The notes beneath the pieces were generated by a model, which was given only the letters and a program-made list of their open reading frames with translations, was not told where the DNA came from and searched no databases. The translations under genes and the position numbers were made by a program. Below are positions 23,450 through 34,875 of a stretch of 64,000 bases of DNA, one piece after another (positions within the stretch are counted from its first letter, which is position 1; each line of letters opens with the position of its first letter). Origin of the DNA: Ditylenchus dipsaci (Eukaryota > Nematoda > Chromadorea > Rhabditida > Anguinidae); NCBI GenBank assembly GCA_004194705.1, contig SADC01001275.1, positions 186,001 through 250,000 on the forward strand, in the 5' to 3' direction.

Positions 23450-25298
23450 TTTTTGGCAGATTACCGGATAAGGAAGTCCGGCCACATTTTCATCTTCCAA
23501 AAACAAAATTGATGGCAAACTTTTACAGCTTTTGAAAAATCGGAATTTTTTGGATGCTGCTTTTGTGTTCATTACAAGCGGTAACCAGACTCTAGAGGTA
23601 CTCGACTTCATATGCATAGTTGTGAATGTCTGCTGTGTCTTCACTTTCAATCCCGCCATTCTTGTGAGCTTAATTTTAAAAAGAAAATATCAAAAATGCA
23701 AAATTATTTCAAAAAGGAACACACAAAAAGTCGCTTACAAAAATTTTACATGTTCGCATAAATAGAAAGGTGAAAAAGATTTGTTCAGCAATTAAAAAAA
23801 AAATTTAGCAAAAGAAAACATATAGAAAATTAAGTGCTAGACGAAAAGTAAAAATTTAGAAGATAAAAAGTAATTCCAGACACACAAAAACTACCAGTAA
23901 TCAGCAGACTTTTACATAAAAAAATAAGAGTATATGTTGGGTACAAAGAATGCTAGATTGGACTCAAGAAAAAGAAATTGATGCTTTCTACTGGCTCCTT
24001 AAATTCTATTTTTGCTACTTACACCACTAGTAGTTAATTGATTTCTTTTGCAGCAAAAACAAAGGAGGAAAAAGTTGTGCAGGAAAAGCTTTTATTTTCA
24101 AAATCTTTGCATTATGACTGACCTTGCCTAAGACTGCAATCGTCCATCCTTGTTACTTGAGAATAGGGTTGGCCCACGCTTCGATGCGACGACCAGACAA
24201 AAACGTCTTGTTCTCAATGATTTTGCAGTCGCTTTAATTATTTTAACAGTTTTGTAGATCAATTTCTTACACGTGTTAGCTACATTTTAAGAACTCAACT
24301 TTTTGTTCCAGCTGTTGTAAATCTAAAGATTTTGCTTTTTTCATCATAATCGAAGATGTGGGAACAACGTGACGATGGTCTCTGTGCCGTCCCTGCATCA
24401 TGCATTGACCAACTCTACTCGAAAAGTAGTCTAGAAACGAAACGAAGCAAAATTTTGGTTGAAAGTTCAAAAATTAAAGCACAATGGCCGTCGTCGGCAA
24501 TGAAACACTATTTTATTCTGAAAACGTTCAGCATGTTTTTTTCAGATTTGTAATTGTTTGTGTAATGAAGACACTTAGGTTTAAATAAAGATTACATGGC
24601 AAGTTACTTGGTAATTTAGTGGTAAAGTAGTGGCAGCCTGTCAATGTTATTAGTGAGTTCGATTATCAGCGCTGGCTCTGCCTGTTTAATAATTTTATTA
24701 TTATTAGATTCCTAAAAAATAATATTGAATGTTTTCAAAAAAAGGTGTCCCATTTCTGGCGACAACCTTTAAAATTTCCTTTAAACGGTTCTTAAAAATT
24801 TTTGTTGCACCACCCTTTATATTCGCAAATAAATCACTAAACTTCAACACACATTACCGAATTTTCGATAATTTTGTGCAGTTTGGTTTTAAATCTAGGT
24901 CTAGGAATTCGATAAAGATAATAACGGGACCAATCCCACAGTCCCGCTCTGTCCAAATTTCGGTCAATGTGTTCTCTTAGAGTCTCACTCCATCTCTACT
25001 TACATTACGAGAATGACTGTTTTTAAATAAACACTAAATTCAAAAAGAAGATCTCCTGTTGATACTGATCAAGTTTTATTGATTCATCCCGTACATAACT
25101 CAATTCGTTTTAAATCAAAATCAATCAATAAAAATTTAAAGAAAACAGGGAAATATCTAAGAAGATAACGCAATAAAAATTTTATTTGCGTAATAAAGGC
25201 TTAGTTAAAGTATATATGTGCTGGGTAGATGAAACCACGGGTGCAAACTAGCTAGAAAAGCTGTATCATACAATCTGCATATGTATTCTTCTGAATAA
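23450..25298. other. Gene-free stretch
   Basis: Short open frames near 23532 and 24356 have no recognisable domain, codon bias or exon partner. The rest is AT-rich with no repeat structure seen. Confidence 0.4.
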
Positions 25299-26099
25299 AT
25301 GAAATATATTTGCTTAATTTGTTCAGCCTTACTTCTGGCGCATTCGAATTTAGCGGCCAAAGCTCAAGGTATGAAGTTTTATAACATTAAATACATTAAG
25401 TTACCCAAAGTGTTAGACAACTTTATAATTTTGCTTTTCAGCAAATTATAATAGAGCCACATGCGGCTCTATTTTTAACCTCCAAAAAAATTTACGTCAA
25501 AAGGCAATTTCACATTATGCATTGGATGAAATGTAGCTTTGAACCAAAAAAGCCTGAGAGTTCTGCGCTTAGCCGATCAAAAATAAACTTTAAAAAAGGC
25601 TACTTTTTGAAAGATCAATAGTTTATTAGAACACTGAGAAATTTTCTTGGAAAGACAAAATGCTCTGAAAGGCTTAAAGATTGTACGACCGGTAACGGAA
25701 CCGCATAACTCTATTTTCAACATACTGGAAATGTAGATCAGTTACAGGATGAGGAAAATTTCTAAAAAACTAAACATCTCACACAAACAACCTTAATTAG
25801 AGTCTGATGCAAGCAGCTCTCTGAACCTTGCAAGCTCGCTCAGCGACAATCCCTTTGAAAAAATTGCCACCCGTCCACCAGAAGTTCAGAACCTTGGCTA
25901 TCAAAGAAATCGTGTTAGACAACCAATTCTATCTTCCAAATCTGCTGCTACCCCTAGACTTCAAAGAGAACCTATTCCAGCAGCTCCTACACAGGCAAAA
26001 AGAAAAAGAAGACCATATATGCAAGTGGACTGGAGCAAACCGTTGATTGTCTACCTACCCCTACCACCTGATTTTGAGGTCACTAATAGGCCAAAATAA
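25299..26099 (+). CDS. Small secreted basic/proline-rich protein
   Basis: Two exons, 25299-25368 and 25801-26099, join in phase to give about 122 aa. Exon 1 is a textbook signal peptide: MKYICLICSALLLAHSNLAA. The mature part is serine-rich, then Pro/Arg-rich. It contains a strongly basic site, AKRKRR, followed by 28 residues beginning PYMQVDWSKP and ending VTNRPK. That layout would suit a propeptide with a convertase-cleaved C-terminal peptide. The family was not recognised. A polyadenylation AATAAA overlaps the stop codon at 26095-26100. An extra exon inside the 432-bp intron cannot be excluded. Confidence 0.6.
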
Positions 26100-26749
26100 A
26101 TATGATTTATTTGATTTCATCTTTGCAAGCAGCATTAAAATTATCAATTACCTAACATATGTGTGTGTTGAGCAGGTTAACATCATCATTACCTTAGGGT
26201 TAAGTGGGGCTACATACACTTAAGTGAACAAGACAAATCGCAAGTGAACACAAATAAATGCTCAAACATCTATACTAGTTTGATATGGCTTAAAAATCTG
26301 AACAATCTACACTGTCGGTAGCTCAACAACTTCAACTTGCTTTCAAAGTCTTTTTTTGGTTCTGGTCCCCATTAAAGAAAGATAGTTATTTAGCAAACTT
26401 TTTTACTTGTCATATCATATAAACTCATAAAAACATGATTATTAAATGTAAGCTGAATTTTGAGTGTATATGTGCCTGTAAATTGAGCTGATATAAGTGC
26501 CAGAAATGTTCCAACAAAACGGCTGACCCTTATTCGTCAACATCCCTCTGGGGGACTATCACACTACAGAGGACCATTTTGTTAGAAAATTTACAATAAT
26601 CGAAAAGGAAAGGCCACAATGAAAGGTTTTTTTATCCAAAATTCCTTTTTCTCTAAAAATAGAAAGGCACGTGAATCTTTAGCTGGGGATAAAAAATAGC
26701 AGTTTGTATTATTATCGACAGAGTAGATTGTATTCTCACAAATAATAAA
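26100..26749. other. Intergenic stretch
   Basis: It lies between two convergent genes. No exon or repeat was recognised; it should hold their 3' untranslated regions. Confidence 0.4.
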
Positions 26750-29700
26750 CTAGTCTAATTGAGAAATCATAGGCTTGGAAGTCAAGAAGTTGTAAATGTT
26801 GTCTTCTGTAGTAGAGGCCATTGCATTTCGCGTGGCAAACGTGGCTGATCCAATGTGGGCAGGATAACTGAAAATAATTTCTGTAGTACAATCCTCAATG
26901 TTAGATCTAGTTCTCACTCTTGTGTTTACGGCTTGGGCTTAATGTAGGCATGGTTATTTTGGGATATACCCAAACGTGTTTTTCTAACTTTTTGTAGTTT
27001 GCGAAACATATTTGTGTTCGTCTTAACGTACGCTGACCTACCCTGCGCCTCTATACAGGAATTTTCGAAAAATTCCCACCTTTTTTTTCATGGCTATATT
27101 TTTTTGACGTGAATCGGAAATTCTGAAAAGCAGTTTAAGTTAAAATTCAAAATCAAGAATCATCTTCTAGTCGAGCCCAAGGTTACTTGACAATGCCAGA
27201 TCGGACCTAACCTAGCCGACTTCCATTGTGCTATAACCTATTATAAGAGGCTGTTGATTCGCCTCATCTAATACATAAAATTTAAATTTTAGATACAAGT
27301 AAAGAAATAATTCGAACAAATATTTTCTGCATTTACGGCTGTCCCCCGCGAATTCCATTGTCCTCAACGGCGATGGTCTTTTAAAAAGTGTGGGAATATC
27401 TTAGATGGCCTTGTACAAGTAAAAAGTATTGACCAAGCTAAAAAATTTACACCTACTACAATATAGAACTATTTTATCTATTTTTTTCATTGAAATTATA
27501 TACCGCATTTATCCATTGAGAACAGAGGGTGATTGCTTGGCAAAGGTTCTGGTTCAGTGACATCTAGTCCAGCTGCACCTATTTGCTTGGTCTGCAATGC
27601 ATGCTGAAGGTCATCTAGGTTCACTAAACTTCCTCTAAAAATTAAAATATTGTTTTATTGAAGATCTTGGGTCTGAAAAAGAACCCGTAACTGCAAAACT
27701 TAGGCTTCAATGTTCGAGTTTTGTGAAATTGCCTTCAACTTTTTCAATTTTCAAACACTTCACAAAAGTTATAACCCTGCATACGTTTTTTTTTCATTTT
27801 CATCAAACGGTTGTGATAGAGTCTCAATATTTTACATATTTCAAAATTGTTATATTCGGTTAAATTGATAAACTGATCACCATTCATTGCATTTGAAATA
27901 ATTTAATTACAGGTTGTTTGATCAGATTTAAGAAGTGATTTTAAAAAAATCCGAGAAAGACGGACTTATATCTTGAATTTATTGGGTTGATTCATAATTA
28001 ATGCGGATTTTTTACTGTAACTTTATTCGACAGCAAAACAGACATCAAAACAATGAATTTCGACTGGAATATTCTACTTTCTGAATTTGAAGTATACTGG
28101 TTTTTATTTTTGTAAAAAATCTGATCATTCTACAGCTGCAGTAAAACACAAATAAAAAAATGTAAAAGAAGTCTTTGCACAACTTACTAATTCTTACAAT
28201 CTTACTATTTGTTTGTAAATTATGAGGGAGGGACCCTGACTATGACCTGGGATTTTTTCGATTTTCGGTTTCTATTCTTGTAGAGAATGCAAATCCAATG
28301 TGAATTCGGCTCCTCGCCTTTGAAATTCAGTAAATTTTTAGGAATGGCCCATGGACAAAACAGAGTTCGACAATATCGCGAAAAGACTGCGCTGCCCTCC
28401 ATCCTTTCTCGAAGTGGTAGAGCATGATATGGCGAATGTGAAAGTGGTTTTCGACGCGCATTCTTCTTAACTAAAAGCGAGGGCATAGTTTAAAACAAAA
28501 GAGCAAATTTAAAGAAGAAATAGATCAAAAGAATCATAAGGCAACAAAAATCCGCATTAATTATGAATCAACCCAATAGAAAGCCCGGATAAAAACAATT
28601 AAGTTTTTGTAGTTCTCAACAAAAGCCCATAAAATGGTCACAAGTTTGGTTATCAATCCGAGTATTTACTTTTTCAAGGGCATTATACTGCTGTATACCT
28701 GCTGATGTTGACTAAAATGGAGTCGTTTTTCATCTGTTTAAAGGCTTCTTTGTTAAAGATGCCAGCATTTTCTGCGGAGGGGCCACCGTAATGATCAGAA
28801 AGTCGCTCTCCTTGAGTAGCTCTTTGAAGGATACATAAGTGAATTGTTCCGCGCCTGAAAGTTTTTTTTATAAAGAAAATTGTTCTCTTTTTGTTGTCTG
28901 CTTGCAAAACCTTACCTTCTTTGACGGGCGATCGGTTATGATAAATAATTTTACGGGTTTGAATGGAACCAGTTTCTCTGCCAGACTCTGCCCGATCTTG
29001 CCTAAGCCATATATTCCAATAGTAGAGTCAAATATCCCTTTTCCGCACATGTAGTACGGGTCCATGCTGCCCAGCCACCACTTTTGGCAGAGTAGACAGC
29101 CTCCGTATTCTTCGGCTGGTAGCTAGCAACAGGGCCATTCCCAATTCTGCGGTCGCCTCCGTCAGAACTCCAGGGGTATTGCCCACAACAATACCTCTAA
29201 ATAGGTATTTTTGTAGCTTCTAGGTGGTAAGGGCAAGCTAACCTTTTCTTACATTCAGCAACGTCCACGTGGTCATATCCCACTGACATGGTTGCCACCA
29301 CTTTCAGATTTTTGGCTACAAAAATATGAATGTAAAAAAGGTAAATAGACAAAGCGAATACCCTGATCCAGCAATTCTTTGTCCACCTTGTCGCGCACCA
29401 AACAAAAGAGTGCCTCGGCATCTTTGATTTGTTCCAGCAACTTTTCCCTCGGCATAAGGCCTTCATTGGGGCTTTGGTAGACGTCTCCGCTACAACATTT
29501 AAATTTGATTAAAAATTTGATTGGGCATATAAATAGGGTGGTTTTATGGAGAAATGAGTACGAAAAACAAGGAAATTTAAGTTTTCTTGAGTTGCTTTGG
29601 CTCCATCACACTGTTTTGACCCTAGCCCAAATGGATGGTCGGGATGGCTAGGGTCTTAACCCACATGAAGTATTTTTCACATTTTTCTACCCCTAAAAAT

Positions 29701-30024
29701 ATTGAAATTGGCAATCAAAAATGGCCTTAAGTCTGAAATCTTATCCAAAAATAGGGGTGGGGTGGCTTTTATTAGAGACGGAGTTACTATTAGAGTAATT
29801 ACGGTATATACCAAATAAATGAAAAAGAAAACAAAATTATTAACTCACTCTGTATCGCAGTTTATTTTTTGAGTGAACAACAAGCATTTAGAAGATTTTT
29901 TTTATTTCTTAAAGTGTTTGTACTACTAATAAGGCCAAAACTATTTAACAAAAGAATCTCACATTTCATACAGTTTAGGCACCCAAACAGCACTGTCAGT
30001 CACCACAATCTTAGGCTTAGGCAT
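26750..30024 (-). CDS. GRHPR: Glyoxylate/hydroxypyruvate reductase (D-2-hydroxyacid dehydrogenase)
   Basis: Seven exons are inferred: 29963-30024, 29362-29489, 29243-29315, 28916-29196, 28699-28854, 27504-27634 and 26750-26867, giving about 317 aa (human about 328). Key blocks are present: [36 protein letters not shown], the NAD-binding GLGKIGQ (after IGIYG), [31 protein letters not shown], and [12 protein letters not shown] with the catalytic His. The enzyme reduces glyoxylate and hydroxypyruvate with NAD(P)H. Five single bases are missing: three in exon 4, one in exon 5 and one in exon 7, each at a C/G run, and each correction restores the expected residues. I read these as consensus errors in an intact gene; a young pseudogene is the alternative. 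The acceptor GATCCTCAG lies 8 bp before the start. Codons 2-5 are CCTAAGCCTAAG, a telomere-like word. Confidence 0.88.
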
Positions 30025-30524
30025 AGGACTGGCTGAGGATCTGAATCGCAGAGCCAAAGGCTCATTATAGATCGACAATAATTTGCATAAAATAGACTGG
30101 CTATACCTCAAACTGATAGTGCTTTTGGACATGCCAGTATATTTATTGGAAAATAATAAATTTAGTTTAAAGGCTTTTAGATGGGAGCACAGCAGAATGC
30201 CAAATTAGAAAATTTATTTAGTGGTAGTGTGCTCGGAATAGATAGATAATGAAGGCTGCTTGAAACGAAAGGAAGACTCCACAACACTATTACTAATACT
30301 ACACTCTTACACATCCAGACCATTTGATTAAACTTATTATCAGAAGAAAACGACCATTTGTTTGAACAATTCTTCTTCTTTTTCTCAAACTATTGATGAT
30401 TTAGCAAATTTTAATTGATTTTTTAAGGCAGGAACACGAGACATTTGGCTTTGTTGGAAAACTGTAAAAATAGCCAATAAATAAAAAGTACTCATTACTA
30501 TCATAAACATTTGCATCACAAATC

Positions 30525-30905
30525 GGGCCCTATACTATATTGGGAACCGATTTTTGAGCTTGGTCCCCCTGTTGTTTTTTTAAAAAAATACTCCATCAGT
30601 CTTAAAAACTATTTATTTGCACTTATAAACCATTTTTAGCAAAAAAAATTTGGTACAAAAATTTCAAAAACAATTGCCCTGGTCGTTCAAGGTCATTTTT
30701 TGGATTTTTTTGTTCTTATAAAATGTCTCAAAGCTTGAGGGAAGAAGGCGAAAAAAATTTTGAAATTCTTGTACTAAATTTTTTTTTCGCTGAAAATGGT
30801 TTATAAGTGCAAATAAATAACTTTTAAAACTTAAAAAAAATTTGAAAGAAACATCAGGGGACCACGTTCAAAAATCGGTACCCAATATAGGATAGAGCCA
30901 CAAAT
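30525..30905. repeat. Foldback repeat
   Basis: Arms of about 130 bp: CTATATTGGGAACCGATTTT near 30536 pairs with AAAATCGGTACCCAATATAG near 30871, and AACTATTTATTTGCACTTAT with its complement near 30800. The words CTTGGTCCCCCTGTTG link it to 31930 and 59715. Confidence 0.7.
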
Positions 30906-31015
30906 TGTATGGGAATATAGGTTCTCTAGCATAAGCTGCAGGGTTTGATTCCCTTGATGATTCCCAACTATGAATTTTCGCAAACCCAGTGTCACAAAAC
31001 AAACACGAAAGAATT

Positions 31016-31021
31016 TTTATT
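31016..31021 (-). promoter_or_regulatory. Polyadenylation signal for the Atg8 gene
   Basis: AATAAA on the minus strand, about 200 bp past the Atg8 stop codon. Confidence 0.4.
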
Positions 31022-31221
31022 AAACTTTTTTACATTTAATGAAGGCCACAGGCACAATAAAAAGCTATGTATTTGAGCTTGGTAAATGTTATACATAATT
31101 TACAATCTTTTCGTGTCTTGTGGCCGACCAGCTTGAAATTCTATATGCAATACTTACATATGTACAGATTTATAATAAATTAGTGTGCCATAGGCCAAAA
31201 AACTGAAGCAGTTATAGCTTT

Positions 31222-31814
31222 CTAACCAAAGTAGTCTTCAGAAGAGAATTGGACATAAAGAAACCCATCTTCATCCCTGTATTTAAGTGCTAATTCTTCT
31301 ATTGTGGTGGTCAGAGCAGGTATTTCGCCTTGCACTACCACAAACACAGCCATATTACTTTTGTGCATGCAGCGCTCTCTGATCACATGCTGCAATTGGC
31401 CAACTGTCACACATTTTGGCACCACAAATTGGCATTTCTCTATGACAGGAAGTCTTTTCTCGCTTGAGAACCGTTCAACAATCAACTGAAATTACTAATT
31501 TTTAATGGGAATAGTTATAAATAGCCATTCACCCAACTTACAGCAACTTTGTCAGGGTACTTTTGATGGAGTAGGGCACTCTCTGACTTGCGACAACAGA
31601 ATCTTGTCTTTTGTTTGTAGGTGACATTGCCGTTGGACTGTTGTTTGGCGGTTGAAGTTGGCTTGCCCTCCTCCTTTTTTATGTTTTTGGAAGAAGGGGA
31701 GTCTATCTCGTTGTCCGATGATGAGTCAGAAGTGCTGGAGGAGGATGAAGAGTAGTCAGGAGTGTAGAAGCATTTGGATGAGTGCACAGCACTCAATGTC
31801 AATGGTTTCTCGCT
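31222..31814 (-). CDS. Atg8/LC3-family ubiquitin-like protein
   Basis: Two exons, 31542-31814 and 31222-31485, join in phase. The C-terminal ~115 residues are an Atg8 fold: TYKQKTRF, HQKYPDKVALIVERF, LPVIEKCQFVVPK, TVGQLQHVIRERC, MAVFVVVQGEIPA, DEDGFLYVQFSSEDYFG. Atg8 proteins are conjugated to phosphatidylethanolamine on autophagosomes through this final Gly. Here Gly is the last residue, so no Atg4 trimming should be needed. The N-terminal extension is serine-rich and acidic (SSSSSSTSDSSSDNE), then lysine-rich, which is unlike short GABARAP proteins. The first exon has no Met and starts after TTTTGTAG, so a start exon lies upstream. A candidate is 32672-32719 (MKVFFNSFRNYAEHFS, phase 0), but it is weak. 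LC3/LGG-2 type is more likely than GABARAP/LGG-1. Confidence 0.85.
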
Positions 31815-31867
31815 CTACAAAATACATTTTGCTTCAAGTTTTTTACTTGACTAGAAATTTTGGTGCA

Positions 31868-32115
31868 GAGGCGTTTCCTCGAAAATAAAATTTTTTCCTT
31901 TTCGAGGAAACTTTTCCAAATTTGAAGATTGGTCCCCCTGTTGATTTTTTTCAACTTTTTGCATTTTTTAATTTTTACGCATTCAGGCTTAGGCTCAGGG
32001 TAGGCCAGCGCATGTTAGCACGGACTCAAACGTGTGGTTTAAACATCTTTTGAACGAGATTTTTTTTGCAAAAATTGACAGGGGGACCAAGGCATGAAAA
32101 AGGTTTCATTTTCGA
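31868..32115. repeat. Foldback repeat with GGTCCCCCTGT words
   Basis: The outer words CTCGAAAATAAAA and TTTCATTTTCGAG pair, as do GGTCCCCCTGTTG and GACAGGGGGACC. The centre near 31990 holds a TTAGGC-like word (CAGGCTTAGGCTCAGG). Confidence 0.6.
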
Positions 32116-32671
32116 GCAAACGTCTATGCACCGAAACTTTCAATAAGTTATCAAAAAATTGGTTAACCCGGTTTGTCACCTATTTATTTCAGTTGTTTCA
32201 ACTAGTTTTCATGATAAAATACCTATTTAGAATATTTTCTCTATTAATTAACCTCGCTCTATTATCAAGCACTCCTCCTCGACTTCGAGGACATAAAGGG
32301 TGTGTCAATAAATTTTAGGGTTTCCAAATAGCCATAACTTTTTTACAGAGCGATTATTGAAATTCTGTTTCCGCCAATCGATTTATAGAACCAAAAATAT
32401 TTTTTGGGTGTATAATATCAAAAAAAACACGACTTTAGTTTGGCACCACCTGTGGTTTGGGCCTTGCCCACCCAGGATCTGAACTTTTCGAACCGTTCGA
32501 CTACTTATTGTTTAAAAACCAGCCGAAAACAGCCTCGAAAAATTTTTGTTTTATATTGGCTATTATTTCGCTCTAATTAAAAGATCCTCTTTTCCCAAAC
32601 TTAAATACGAAATTTTTTAGGTTTTTTTTCAAACTTTGCTACCATAAAATTATCACCCAAAGAAAATTTAC

Positions 32672-32719
32672 CGAAAAATGTTCAGCATAATTGCGGAAGC
32701 TATTGAAGAACACTTTCAT
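32672..32719 (-). CDS. Candidate first exon of the Atg8 gene
   Basis: An ATG-led 48-bp open segment ends at a GTAAAT donor in phase 0, matching the phase of the exon at 31814. It follows a weak acceptor (TTTCAAAG). Nothing in its 16 residues is diagnostic. Confidence 0.25.
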
Positions 32720-33744
32720 GATGCAGTAGTAGCTTTGAAACCAAGGGCTTAGCAATAGAAGAGTACCATACCAAATCTAAAATTTATTGTTTGAACATTT
32801 CTACAAAATAAGTCAGGTCAGATGCAAAGCAAATGGATAAATCTAATATCTAACAATAAAACACTAGTGTTATACAAAAGAAGCAATTAATTGGGGTAGA
32901 ACATGTGAGATCCACATGTTCCTTGACTTGGCCTCCTACTGCCCAAGGTGCGCTTTATTTATATGTCTGGGAATGTATCGAGAAGAAGAACTAAGAAAGA
33001 GAGAACTTTCACCTTTGTAAAATATGTTTTAAATTCTGTATACAGTCAAAGACCTCTTTAAAGTAAAATTCTAAAAAATTATAAGATCCCACCTTTTTCC
33101 AAGTTATGGTCTTTCTCTATACTTTTTAGTACGTCTCATCCAAAAAAATTTCTGATTTCATTCTCAAAAAACAGTTCTTAGCGACAATTTTTGTCTTGAA
33201 ATATCAAAAAATCCTTATTTTAGCTGCAACTTGAACGAACAAAAACATATCATGCGGTGATACTCTTTTTCGTTTTTCAAATATTTTTGAGCTGAAATTA
33301 CGGATTTATGCAGTCTAAACATATTTTAAAAAAATTGTTACAAAAAAGCTTTTTTGGTGAAATTAAAAGCAAAGTTTGCATGAGTTCGGTGTGTGTGTTT
33401 TGGAGTATTTCCAATATAAGCAGTAGAGTTTGCGTACTTTAAACACAACTAAGTATATCGAAGGGACAATTATGTTGATGATAAGAAAAGTCAGCAGACA
33501 CTTTTGCTCACATGATTGCTCTTTTGAGGCGAAAATTAGCAAATTAAAAGGTTGCACGAAGCAACGGAGCAAGCTCTTTCATTTGTCTTTTTAGACTTCA
33601 GTATCAAATAAATCATGGATTTTTACAAGTAGACATGGTTGTTGCCTATTTGAGTAGGGCTTTAGTAGATAAATAGTTAGGGTCTTAGACTACGCTGTGA
33701 ACCAAATCAGCTTGGTCAGTATGGGTTTGACAGAGTAAGGAATT
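32720..33744. other. Gene-free stretch
   Basis: No exon chain or named repeat was recognised. The flank of a TA-type element (ACAGTCAAAGACCTC) lies near 33043. Confidence 0.35.
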
Positions 33745-34875
33745 CTACTACAGTCGAGTCCCGCTAACCCGGCACCCAAAAAGTTCGTTCCCGCCTTGGG
33801 TCCGACACTTTTTTTAACCCAATTTTCGAAGTATTTTTTCAATTGTGTTTTTACAGTCTGATAGCAAATATCGTGAGGATTCCGACTTTGCCGATCGTTT
33901 TTCAAAAACCTAATATTTTTGGCTCTAAAAGACCAAAACCCCGCTAACCCGGCACCCTTTTTAAAAATAAGGTGCCGGTTAGCGGGGTTTTGGTCTTTTA
34001 GAGCCAAAAATATTAGGTTTTTGAAAAACGATCGGCAAAATCGGAATCCTCACGATATTTGCTATCAGACTGTAAAAACACAATTGAAAAAATACTTCGA
34101 AATTGGGTTAAAAAAAGTGTCGGACCCAAGGCGGGAACGAACTTTTTGGGGTGCCGGGTTAGCGGGACTCGACTGGGCAGGACTTCCTTTTACGGAGTCC
34201 TCCCAAAAGTGTGTTTTGACCACTTATTCGAGCTTTTCAGGTCGTAATTAGTCGAAAAAACATGTTTTCAGGATTGGGAAAGACATCTGCAAAAAAAAAT
34301 TTTGGTCAAAAAATTAAAAAATTTTTGACCAAAATTTTTAATTTTTTCTCCAAAATGTACCAAAATTTTTATTTATAACAGTCCAACAACTCGTTACATT
34401 CATTCCTCAATTTCCTCCATATCTTCTTCAGGACTTTCTGACCTTCTGAAATACCCTTGGTTTGTCTAAAGGAATTATTATTTAGACATACCAAGGGTAT
34501 TTGGCCGCTTCGCGGCCAAAGACCAGCACACTCCACATTGCAAGGGATAAAAAAAAAGGTTAAAAAATTTTTTAATGGTTTGGTATATACATACCGTGCT
34601 CTCAAGAGCTCAAGACTTTTTAGCGAGGTTAGGTCTATCCCTCAATTGGTACCTGGTCCAGGGGCCGAAAAACATGACCGAAGCATGAAAAATGAAAATT
34701 TTTGGTAAAAAGGTCGATTTTTGATCAAAATTTTTTTTCTCGAAAAATGTCTTTCCCAATCCTGAAAACATGTTTTTTCGACTAATTACGACCTGAAAAG
34801 CTTGAATAAGTGGTCAAAACACACTTTTGGGAGGACTCCGTAAAAGGAAGTTTAGCCCTCGACTGTAGTGCAACA
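33745..34875. mobile_element. Composite TA-type MITE, palindrome beside palindrome
   Basis: The outer ends are CTACAGTCGAG and CTCGACTGTAG. Just inside the left end, 33766-34175 is a near-perfect palindrome (CCCGCTAACCCGGCACC arms) with a 15-bp loop. A second, outer pair of ~100 bp (GGAGTCCTCCCAAAAGTGTG near 34195; its complement near 34825) encloses 34290-34745. ORFs at 33690-34251 are arm translations, not genes. Confidence 0.75.

Noticed and set aside
24276..24553. Opposed 64-65 aa frames
   Set aside because: Neither strand shows conserved motifs or adjacent exons; they shadow each other.
26750..30024. GRHPR as a decayed pseudogene
   Set aside because: All five lesions are one-base losses at C/G runs, splice sites and all other codons are intact, and ATG101 shows the same lesion type.
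33690..34251. Two opposed ~105-aa frames with near-identical sequence
   Set aside because: They are the two arms of one palindrome read on opposite strands, not duplicated genes.
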